Assembly (NCBI GenBank): GCA_030432565.1
Contig: JAUIGV010000005.1
Span: 1-64,000, forward strand
Source: Verrucomicrobiia bacterium
GTDB lineage: Bacteria; Verrucomicrobiota; Verrucomicrobiia; Verrucomicrobiales; Akkermansiaceae
DNA: 64,000 bases
Reading direction: 5' to 3'
Shown here: in pieces, positions 12,701 through 24,700 of the stretch
Position numbering within the stretch: position 1 is the stretch's first letter
Layout: each line of letters starts with the position of its first letter
The notes under the pieces: generated by a model
Told to the model about the DNA's origin: nothing
The model's input: only the letters and a program-made list of their open reading frames with translations
Database searches by the model: none
Translations under genes and position numbers: made by a program

Positions 12701-15700
12701 CATCTCCGGTTCCGAGGATGCGGGCGTATGGTGTGGAGGAGCTGATGCTGCCTCCGAAATCGGTATTTCCGACTGCATTGTCGTCGAAGGTGAAGAAGAA
12801 CTTTCCATCATCATCCAACTGCGCAAGGTTTCTTGGATTGTTGAGCTGCTGGGCGTTCGGAAGATTGATGCTGGTTACGTTTCCAGTGTTTGGATCAACG
12901 ATAAATCCATTGTTGCCATTCTCGTTCTCGACCAGAGGCTCCGGCACAAAGACGAAGGTGTCTTCCTCGTGAGCCTCGATCGAGACATTCAACTCATAGG
13001 TCACACCTTCCGGCAGTCCATTGTTCCGGACGGCATCGGAAACCGAGATGTAGTAGGTTCCCGCCTGGGTCAGCTGGATGTCGATATAATCGTTGAAGAA
13101 GGAATCATCCCCGGGGCCACCTCCGAGGCTCGGATCAGAGACTCCGAATCCGGCACGAACCACGTTACCAGCCTCGTCGAAGAGGATGAGGCGGCCGGCC
13201 CAGAAAATCTGATCACCAAAGTCAAAGGAGTTGTCAAGATCGAGAATCACCTGCACTCCGTCGACACCACCCGCGGTGATCATCTCCTGGGTGACCTCGA
13301 AGCTGAAGAAGTCATCGCTACCATCACCGCTACCGGTCACGGTGATGTGTGGAATGACATCTGACAGGGCAATATTCTGATCCACATTGGTGTTCCAACG
13401 GCCGAGATCAAGATTCTGGGCGCTCTGAATATCCCCGTTCGGCTCGGTTGTTTCCGGAAGCTCGGAGAGTCCGAAGTCACCGGTGAAGGCCACATTGGAC
13501 GGGATCCCCGGCAGATAGACGGCAAGCTGGTAATTCGCACCTTGTTCAACGAAATCGTTCCCTCCAGAGGTGACCTTGAAGTAGTAGTCACCAGCGGCAA
13601 TGAACTGGAAGGTGAAGTCGGTGCCCATGGCGATTGCCGGTGGTCCGCCTGCCTGGAGCAGCTCAACATTGCCCCCGGGGAACGCGGACCCATCGGCTTG
13701 CCTCAGCTGGATGAAGACATCTTCATTGAGCGATGCAGATGGAACAGAAATTCGATAAACGTCGGCAAGTCCATCACCGGTTCCCCGGATGTTAACCCTC
13801 GGTATCGAGCTTCCATCCGGAGCCGTGGCAAGACCGAAGAATGCCAGAGGAACCACTTGGGCACTTCCGATGTCGTTGTGCTTGTCCGACTGCTCGGAGA
13901 ACGGAATATCGGACGAGAGATCAACAAATCCTGATCCAAGGAAGAACTCCGAACTTGGTTCGGAAACAATCACTCCACCAGTGCCCTGCTCGACGACGAC
14001 TTGAGGCACATCATTGTCAGCAACTTCGATATCAAGGCGGTCAAGAAGGACCGGCTCACCGTTCGCCCCGACGACGTAGTTGAGATTAAGATCATCCCGC
14101 CCGGAGTTTGACTGCAGGCTCAGATTGTAGGCATCGCCATCTGCAAGCGTTCCGGCACCGGTAAACTCGACCGTGTAAACCGTGAAGGTGAAGATATTGA
14201 CCGTGTCTGTGTCCACATTGGCAGCGGTATCAGTGCGGGTGATGACAGGTGTGAAGGCAGTGCTGCTGTCGCTTGAAATCCGGAAGGACTCTCCAAGCGC
14301 AACCGCGCTGTGAGTCAGGAAGTCCTCGGTGACAGGGTCTTCATTGATGTCAGTCCCTCCGTTGATTGCGAGGACAAGAGCGTTGATGATTTGCGCCTTG
14401 GTATCCGGAGCTCCGTCCGAACCTGCCTGGACCGTGTAGGAGGTGCTCTCCGCACCAATCGTCAGGCTGAACACATCCCCAACGTTGATCGTATCCTTGA
14501 GGGAGATCTCAAACTCGGTCGATGTTCCGTCGACGCTGGTCTTCGTCACAGTCAGAGCACCGGTTCCAGTGAGGCTGAACTCCGGACCTCTAATCTCGAT
14601 GGTGTCCGGGGTCAGGGTTTTGACCTCATAGACGTCGCCACCGGTGATCACGTTACGGAAGTCAAGTGCGACATCGTTGGCGGTGACATTCACGAAATCG
14701 GTGCGACTGCTGCCCAGAGTCGCTTCGATGCGGGCGTAATGGCGGCTTTCCCTGTCGGAATCATCATTCGCAGTAATGGTGACCACCTCCATCACATTGG
14801 CGGCGTTGAAGGTCAGGAAGTCATCGCTCAGCGTAACCTGCCCGGTGGTGTCAGCAAGATTGACGATGACATTGTCTGCAGGCAGGCGGGTGAGAAGAAC
14901 TCCAAAGGTGTCGGTGCTGTTGCCAATACTGGCATCCTCGAAGACCAGGGTCCGGGTATCGGCGTCGGTTCCATCAAGCGGGATGATCACCACATCCGCG
15001 ACATCGTCATCATAGACCTTCGCGGTCACGGTCAGGGACGGAAGGTCATCATAGGCGCCGCCATCACCCGGCTGGGCGCCCTGAATCACACTGTGCTGGA
15101 TCTGAACATTGGTTCGGCCCTCCGCAACGGTGTCGTCAGGAGCTCTCACGTGGACGCGCTGCGGAATAAACCAGTTGGTCCGGTCAAAGAAGAGAGTGGT
15201 TCCATCCAGCGAGTAGCTTGCGGCCTGGGTTGAACCAAGAACACCATTGCCGATTTCAATGCCAAGGGCTCCGGCCAGACGCTGGCTCGGTGTCGGAAGG
15301 ACCGGAGTGGCTGAGACGCGGGTGGTCTCTTCCGGAGCGCGGGTGAGAACCACGGTGTAGCTGGAGACAAAGTAGTCGTGAACGGTTGGATCAATGTTCT
15401 CGATAAGCGAGAGAGGTCCGCCATCCTGGATGATAAGAATGCCAGCCTCGTCATTGTCAGCGACCTTCACCGAGAGGTCCTGTAGGAAGATGTTCGAGAA
15501 GTTCTCGGCGTCGGTGAAGATAGACTGATCAATGAGACCGGAGTTTCCATCAAGGCTATTTGAGACCACTGTGATAGGCTGGCCATCGTTGCCACCCACG
15601 TTGAAGGTGTCCGATCCAAGGCCACCCACGATCTCAACTTCCACCCCTTCGCTCGTTCCGGCGATGAAGAAGCGGTCGTTACCCTCGAGAGCGTCGACAA

Positions 15701-18700
15701 CGAGTTTCTCAATTCCGACATAGGTGATGAAGAGTCCGCCGCCGAAGACTCCAAACTCGTTCACAAGGAAGTCATCACCGAACTCGGTTCCGACCACCGT
15801 GAGGGTGTCAAAACCGTCGCCACCCTCAATGCGGACCGGAGCGTTTACGGTGAAGGCGATGAAGTCAGCACCCTGACCACCGTTGATGTTGGTGAATGGA
15901 GCCTTGGGATCATTTGGATCGACCCGGACGAAGGAGCGGACGAGGAAGTTGTCATCTCCGGCCTCACCGACCGCGAAAATCTCGGCCTTGTTCCGGTAGA
16001 TCGTGTAGGTGTCATTTCCATCACCACCATACAGGAAGGCCGCCTGGCTGACTCCGTTACTCAGGAAGCCACGTGTGGTCTGGGTTGTTTCGAAGTAGTC
16101 GAGCGGATCGAGGCCATTGGTCGGATTCAGCTCGTTGCGCGCGGACTCGAAGATCTGGCCAACCTGGAAGGTATCATCCCCTTCTCCACCCCGGACAACG
16201 ACACCGGAGAGTGTGTCATCAAACACAAAGGTGTCATCGCCTGCGCGGCCATCGACCTCAATATTCTCAATATCACCGCGGTAGTTAACTCGCTCAAGGA
16301 AGCCTCCGGCGACCGGCAGAAGATTCTCATCAACCTCGTAGGAAGCCACCACTCCACGGCCGGCAACCTGGTTGGCGCGGAAGAGGAAGAGGTTGTCACC
16401 GTTGTTTCCGAAGATGCTAATCCGGTCGGTTCCATTGACTCCACCATCGATGATGTCGACGGTCGCGGTGTCGAGTCCAGCCAGGCCGATATTGTAGGTA
16501 TCGGAGTCCTCACCTCCACGAAGCAGGAGATCCGATGCCACTCCCGAGAGGAAGGTCTGGACGCCGGAGACATTGTAGTTGACCTGGATGAGGTCATTTC
16601 CACCCTCTCCGTTAATCGTCGTCGGTCCACTAATTGCCGCGATATTGATCGTGTCGCCGGCGCCGGACTCATCGCCACCGTCAATGATGGTTTCGTTGGT
16701 ATGGGTGCTTTCGACGAAGAGATTATCGGCTCCATCCGCAAGGCTCAGCCTGATGGACTGCATCTCTGCGTAGGCCACCCCGGCACCCATGCCGAAGCCG
16801 AGAACTTCATTCGAGCGGAGGCTGCCGACTCCCCCGCCACCCTGACCGTTATTGAAGCGCACCACGTTGCCATCGGTGAACCCAACCGCAGTCTCCAATG
16901 GGTTAATGCCACCTCCGAAGAGACGGAGGCGCCCTTGGATGGTGCTCAAGGTGGAATCGGCCGGGACCGTCGAGGACGTGCTGCCGACCCGGAAGACATC
17001 ATTTCCGGGAGCAACTCCGAAGCTGCGCGCACCAACGGTGATAATCGCGGCTTCCGAATCACCATAAATGTTGGTGGCTGCGCTGGTGCTCTCGATTTCG
17101 AAGGTATCATTTCCATCACGGCCTTCGATCCTGGTGAAAACCGAATCAGAGGTCCCGGCGACGATTAGAGTGTCACTTCCGCGGCCCATAACGAACTCGA
17201 GGAACTCGGTGGTATCATCGTTATTGTAAATGATGCTTCCGGAAATCCCGAATCCAGTGAGAGCGGTTCCGGTCAAGGTTCCGACATTTGCGATGCCTTC
17301 ACCAGAGTCGTCGACATCAACGCGATCCGAACCAGTGCCACCATTCACAATAACCGATCCATTGATCAGATTGAGAGTTCCTCCGACATTGATGAACTGG
17401 GCATCTTCGACCAGAGGCTCATTGAAAGGCTGGCGTCCGGTGATATCGGCCGTCTCCCAATACCCGGCCTCGCTACCAATGGCGACCTGGTCGTCACCGC
17501 TTCCGAGATTCAAGGTGACATTTCCTTCGATCGAGCGGACGGCCACCGAGTCATTACCAGCTCCCGTATTGAGTTCGATCCCCGCATTTGGTGAGAAGTT
17601 GAAGGTAAAGCCGTCATCACCGCTTCCCAGATCGATCTGGAAGACATCGGTCGTGTCGTTCACGGTATTGTTGGCCGCATCCGGGAAGAGGCCATTCACG
17701 AGGAAGATGTTGCCCGGGATACCCAATCCGGAAATTTGGATGGCTTCACGTGGTGCGGTGATTGCATCTTCCGAGGTATAGTAGGTCTTCTCACCACCGA
17801 AGTAGATGAGCGGCTCGTCTCCGCGGTAGCGCTGCTCAAGAGGACCACCGGCAAGATCGGCGGCAGTGATGGTCTTTTCGACAAACTCACCGTTTTCAAG
17901 AACGAAGAGCGGCTCACTCCGCTTGTGGAGAATTCGCTCCCCCTTGCTGTTATTCCAGAAGACGAGGTTCTCGCTGCCATTCGCGAGAGCTTCACTGCTT
18001 GTGTAGCGCACGACGTCACCGTCGCTGGTGGTGCGAATCACAAAACTGCCGCCCTGCTTATCAACGACCAGGTCACCACTCTGGACAGCCTCGTTTCCAT
18101 AATAGGTCACGGCATCGCCCACCCGGTGGAAGGCGAGGAGAGCGAGACTGGCCCGAACCGTCACGGATCCATCGTCTGCGATCATGCCGCTATCAACGTT
18201 CGTCACGCTGAGTTCCCCGGTTGCGGCATTGAAGGTGTAGCCATTCGAAGCGGCACCCTCTTCAAGACGGAAGGTTCCACGAGAGCTGCTTATGGTCACC
18301 GAAACAAGGCGATCTCCTCCACCAAAGACGGCTGGGTTCTTAAAGAGATCAGTGCGGAGACCGCGGCTACCGAAGTTAATGTTCCAATTATCAACGCCTT
18401 GGTTCGGCTTGAAGTTCAGGAGGGTCTCGTCAGCCAGGTCGAGAGTCTGCCCATTGCCGGTGAAGGTGGTCTCGATGTAGTCGGGAGCGTAAATCAGAGT
18501 GCCCCGGTCGGCGATGATGGCCTGACCCGGCAGACGGCGGAAGATCGATCCATCACCGTTGGTGACCACGTTACCATCTTCATCGAGTGCAACCTCGCCG
18601 CCGAGGTAGCGTTGAATCTCACCGGCATTGTGGAGAACCGGATTATCCTTGAAGTGAAGGATGGCATCACCCGGCTTGCGAGCAAGATCTGCGCCGAACG

Positions 18701-21700
18701 GATCAACCAGGATGGCGCCGCTGAAGAGGTCGTAAGCATCTTCCCCACCGTCATAGGTGACCTTCTCAGTCCGGAAGTTGTTCAGAGGATCGCGGAGGGC
18801 TTCAATCACGGAAGCTCCCACCAATCCCTGTTGAGCCGGATCGATCAGGCGGTAAACCGTCTCACCACCGCGATAGAAGCGCTCGGTTGGAGCAACCTCA
18901 TTGGTTCCATCAAACACCCCGTCGTGGAGAGTGATCTTACCATCGAAAATTTCCTCGATGTCGATCTCAACACGATCAAGGGCACCGATGAGATTTTCGG
19001 TATTGTTGGAGCCATCAATGATCAGGCGATCAGCTCCGGTGGTCGTCGGATCAGTCACGCGAACATCGACGGTGCGGGTGAAGGTCACGATTTCCGAGCG
19101 ATTGACCTCGATCACGGCCGGGATCCTGGCAGCAGCAGCGGCGTAGACGATGCTGTTGGAGTTGTCGACGTCACTGAAAAGGTTATCGGCCACACGGAAG
19201 GCTCCGGGCTGCTCTCCGGAGGGAACGCTTGAGCGACCGTCGTCAATCAGAGGCTTGAAGGCATCCTCACGTTTGATGTGAGCCGGTCCGGCCGACCCGA
19301 CATGGATGCCGATACCATCGAGAGCAAAATTATTGGCATTATCACCGATGACCCGGAGGTAACGCGCATTGTTGCCAGCCCCTACTGAATAGGAGCGGAT
19401 GTTGGAGGTGCTGACATCATTTTCGTCAGCAATCTCACGTTGATAAGTCGAGCCGTCCGGATCGGTCGCGGTTTCGGTCGTCTGGAACCCATTTGGAAGA
19501 ATACGAGTCACAGTCGGCAGCGGTGCCAAGCCAAACCAGACATTACCATCGGGACTCCACTGGAACTCAATGTCATCGAAGCTTCCGGGATTCTGTGCGT
19601 TTCCGCTCCGGTAGACATTTACGTCAGGACCGTTGGTTCCCAGAACAATAAAGGATGGATCAATTCCGGTCTTCACGCCAAACGGATCGATGAAGAGTGG
19701 CTGGGCACCGGAACCGATTAAATCAAAGGCGTTCTCCCAGAGTCGCGGATTCCGTTCTCCGTCGGTTGTTGGAGAGTTGGTTTCCAGACCATCCGGCCCA
19801 ATGTAAACATTGCCACCACTGTTGGTCGCTGGAACACCATACTCCTGAACGTAATCAGTATTAATTTCACCATCGGAACGAAGCGAGATCGTCCGAACCT
19901 TCACTTCGTCGCTCACTGGATCGTAATAAACGATCGGAGCAAGGTTCGCGTCCGCATAGTCGATTGAGGTAGACTCGTCGAGCACCAGAGTTCCAAGTCT
20001 TGTCTGGGTATTTATAAAGGTATTTGGGAACGGGATGTTCGGAAGGGTCCGGACGATCTCCTGGACCTCGTCAATGTGGGCATCTCCGTCGAAGAGGAGA
20101 CCACCGCCAATATTTGAAAGGTCACCATTGTCACCAATTGTGACGGTATCAACTCCAGGTCCGCCAAAGACTTCGGTAGTGCCGGTGGTCTGCTTCAGGA
20201 AGATGGCATCATCGCCCGCACCCGCCACGATCCGGAGATCGATTTCCTGGCGCTCCTCATCGGTGACCTGTCGGATCACGCCCTCTCGGGTTTCCGAACC
20301 GCGGAGATCGGTGAGCGCAACAGTGAAGGTGTCATTGCGTGATGCTCCATTCCCCGGATCCTCGTCAGCGAGGCGGATATCGAGAGTCTCAACTCCTTCA
20401 AGCTGAACCCCGAAGGTCCGGGTTCCATCAGGATTAAGGAATCCATCGTCCGCGACCCGCAGTCCCATTCCCTCAACTGAGATGAAGACGTCATCGATCT
20501 CGTTGCCTTCGCTATCGAGAGCACGCTGGAAGGTCCCATCATCAAGCGACTCGAAGCGTGGTACGAGACGGTTGGTGACAAGGCCGGAGAGATTCGGGCC
20601 GGCAGAGTTGTGGAAGATGACAGTGTCACCATCATCCTCAAAGGTATTGCCACCCTCGACCACCACGCGACCGCGAATCTCACCAACCGTGAACTGGGAA
20701 GCTTCCTTGAAGGCGAACGGAGGCGGATCGAAGCTGAAGGACAGCGGCTGGATCGTCTGGGTCTGGGTCTGGATGACGCCCTCTTCGTAGCTCTCCGTGA
20801 CGTTGGAAACGACAACCTGGTAAACATCACGCTGGAAAATCCCGAAGAACCAAGAGTATCCCGTGCGGATGCGATTTACCTGAATATTATCCCTATCGAA
20901 GTCCAGCTGCTGATTCCGGCGGTTTGGATAAGCATTGCGCTCAGCCTCGAAGCGGGCCTGAACGTTGGTTTCAATGGCCTTGACGGCGATCTCCTCAAGA
21001 ACGTTCGAAAGCCCCGGGAAGAAGAAGCTGGCGATCCCGCTCCACCATCCAAAGTCGAAGTAGTAAACCTCGGTAGGACGGTTGATAGTCACCTCATTGT
21101 AAACCAACTGGCTCGGAAGTTCGATGGTAACGGGCGGAGGAGTCACCGTAATCTCGGGCGGATCGAAGACCAGCGGAGGATGATCGCCACCAAAGTGAAT
21201 GGTGTCATCCCCCGAGCCACCTACGATGGTGGTAGTGAAGGCTTCATTGGTGCTGAGCACATAGATGTTGTCGCCGCCGCCTGCCCCATTGACCTCGAGG
21301 CGCTCAATGCCACGGAAGTTGACGAGACGACCGGCTCCAGCCACCACGCTTTCGGTGATCACAAAGGTATCGGAGATCGGTGTTCCCACCACAACCAAGG
21401 TATCAATTCCAGGGCCCCCGTTAATGGCCACCGGACCATTCTCGAGATAGGAATAGCGGTTGCTTCCCATACCACCGAAGAGGTTGGCAAGGTTGGTCAC
21501 TTCTTGATCGTCCTCTGGATTTTCACGAAGAACGAGGAAGGTCTTCAGGAGGAAGCGGTCGTCACCGGCACCACCGTGGAGGTAGAGCTGGGCACGGTTG
21601 AAGTTCACCTCAAACGAGTCGTTCTCACCACCACCGTAGATGTAGAGAATGTTCGAGGCTCCGTTGGTGAGATTCTCGGTATCGGCGACCGGAATACCTT

Positions 21701-24700
21701 CAGGGAACTCTAGGGTCCGGTTTCCTGTGTCTGGAATCAGAGGCACGGTGCCCACCACAATCTCGTCATCACCGTCGCCGGTGTTGATCAGGGTGACTGA
21801 AGCGGTGTCGTCGGATAGAATGGTGTCATCCCCCGCACCCAGCTCGATCTGAACCAACTCGATGCCGCGGAAGAAGAGGATGTCTCCCTTATTCCGGTCA
21901 CCAGTGTGTAGGCTCAGCAATCCGGTTCTTCCCTGCCCTGCCCCGAAGGCGGCGGACGAAACGGTATCAGCCTTTGGAGTTCCGAAGATCTTGATCTCAT
22001 CACGACCCTGCCCGGCTCCGGAATCAACCACCGAAATCCGTGCACTGTCCTCACCCGTGAGAGTCACCGCGTAGAGTTCGGCCAAGGCGGCGTCATCACC
22101 TTCGGTGGCGTTGGCGGTGTCCACCTTGATCTCCATCGTGAGGCCACCCACGGTCAACTCAGTGGAACCAACAAGCGCTTGTCCGGTCGAACTACTGACC
22201 GAAATGATCGTCCGTGAGGCACCACCGGTGATGTCGGCTCTCTCGAAAATACCCTTGAGATCCTCAACGATGGCGCCTTCGGCGAAGCGAGTGAAGCTAT
22301 CTGGAATTCCAAGAGTTGGATCGATGGCCTTACTGGTCTCACGAAGCTCGACCTCGGTTGGGAGACCACTGATGGTTCCGCCAGGAAGAAGTGTGTTAAC
22401 ACCTTGGTCGAGCAAGATCACATTATTCGGACGATTCTCAGAGACCTCGAAGGTTACCAGATAGCTGTAAGGACCCACCACGTTGCCACCGTTGCGCATC
22501 GTGATGTCCTGCACGCTGATATTTCCGATCTCGACCAGCCCCACAAGATCTTCCAGGGCGTCTTCAACGTCTCCCGCCGTTGCATTCCAGGCAATGAGAC
22601 CCGTTTCGGCAGTGCTCACCCCGTCATCAAAAATGAGGGTGTAGCTTCCGCCGCCCCATCCCGAATGAGTAATCCGCTGGACCTCGATTTCGGTGGTGGC
22701 GTCCTTGACCACTCGAGCCACGGAACCACCGGCGATTCCTCCGATCTGCACGAGAGAGTCAGCACCACCTGTATCATTTTGGCTGGCATCGGCCGGGATT
22801 ACTGCTCCCGAAGGCCCGATGAACGCAATTTCCCAGATGAACGGGCCACCCTCGCTGGTCTGCTCAACACGAACCCGATCCACGGTGTCCAGAGCGAGGA
22901 GAGCCGCCTTGAGATCGTCTCCCGTGGAATCAAATGCAAGAGCTGCAGTAGTCTCTCCGCGGTAAGTCAGGGTAAAGCTGCCACTGCTCTGACTATGACG
23001 AACCTCCTGCACTTCCTCACGGTCGAAGCCATCCTTGCGATTCAGGATCTGGATCAGACCGTCACCCCGGATCTTACCGGTAATGAAGGAGTTGTCCGTA
23101 ATGAGAATATCGCGATCAAGATTTTCAATCAGGGTATCAACATCGTTGTCGTCGCTGGCATCGAAGAAGAAATCCAGTCCATCACCGCCGGTGTAAGTGT
23201 CACTTCCGACTCCTCCGTCGAGGACATCAGAGAAGTTTGAACCGACGAGAACATCATCGCCTGTTCCACCGCTAAGGGTCGGGTTGATCTGATCGGTCCT
23301 TGGAATTGTGACACCATCCGGACGAGTCACCGTCACACTCAGGCCGGAAGCGTCGATGTAATCATTACCACCACGGCCTTCCACGGACACCGCGTCACCC
23401 TCGAAGCGGACCGAGTTGGTGATATTAATCGTGACCGATGGGTTGGAAACACTGAGGTTGCCGCTTCCGTCAAGGGTGTAGTCGGCGCGACCCACCGAAA
23501 CGACCAGATAGCGGGCCTCTCCGATATTATTTCCGTTTTCATCAACTCCGGTGAACTCGCCGGTATTATTCAGATTGAAGAAGTCATTTCCACCATCTCC
23601 GATAATGTTGATGGTGTCGGCTGCGTTGTCATTTGAAACCTGGAGGACGGCGACAAGCTGATCGACGGTATCGGCGTCCTCATCATCAGGATCAAGGGAC
23701 TCGGACACAGTCTGAATGCCTGTCTGCACAACCGAGCGACCAAAGTCGATATCGAAGCTCTGGAGTCCCGAGCCCTCGAGATCGTCAACGTTAAAGGTAT
23801 CCGCACCGGATCGGCCATCGATGTAGAGATTTTCGAGGCCGGTCGCGATGACATCCTGACCGTCGAAGCTAGAGGTGATGGTGCCACCGTTGTTGGTGAT
23901 CGTGATATTGTCATTTCCGGCACGTCCACTGATGTTGAGGAAATCATTGCCGCTACCAGCAGTCACCGTGGTGTTGCCAACCTGGTTTTCGATCGCGAAG
24001 TTGATCTGATCATTTCCAGATCCGGCATCGATCAGACTTGCCGGGCCATCGATATCATCATCACCCGCATTACCCCTAATTTGATCAGACGATGTATTTC
24101 CGATCAGACGATCACGCCCTGATCCTCCGTTGATAAAGGCGGCACCGGCGCCAATATTCTGGATAAAGTTCTCACCGGAAATCCCGTTGATGGTTCCGGT
24201 TCCATTCTGGGTGAAGCCGGCGTAGTCATCGCCCGATCCAAGATCGATGACGGAAGAAACATCCGTTCCAGAGTAGGAAACCGCATCATCTCCGGACCCC
24301 ATATCAACGAAGATTGGAACAGCCGGAGCCTCGGTGACGACCGGTGGAGGCGAATTTGGTCCCGGGGTGATGACGTTTCCGTCCTCATCCACCGCATCGT
24401 TCACGCGACCAAAGATCACCACGTCATCACCATCGCCGAAGTCGCCATGAATGCTGGTGACATTGTGGAAGGTGTTGGTGCGGCCATAAGCGGTCACCTT
24501 GATGGTGCGACCACCTGCGATATTGCTATCGGGAGTCGGGCCAATGTCGCGGATGATATAGGTCTCGTTGACGTGCTGGAGTGATTCGTCAATGTCGGTG
24601 TCAGGATCGTCGGCCTGTGGAGTATTACCGATGTTTCTGAAGCCGGAGCGGGTTCCAACGTTCAAGTAGAGAGCACCGCCGGTGTTCGGATCCCAGAACT

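Noticed and set aside
17736-19232. Plus-strand ORF of 498 codons, and similarly 8439-9791
   Set aside because: Both are antisense to coding sequence with clear beta/GDD repeats on the minus strand; the plus-strand products resemble no protein family.
19280-19830. Discoidin (F5/8 type C) sugar-binding domain
   Set aside because: Some strands fit (ARYLRV, FQWSPDG) but the full domain could not be traced by eye, so it is mentioned only as discoidin-like inside the larger block.
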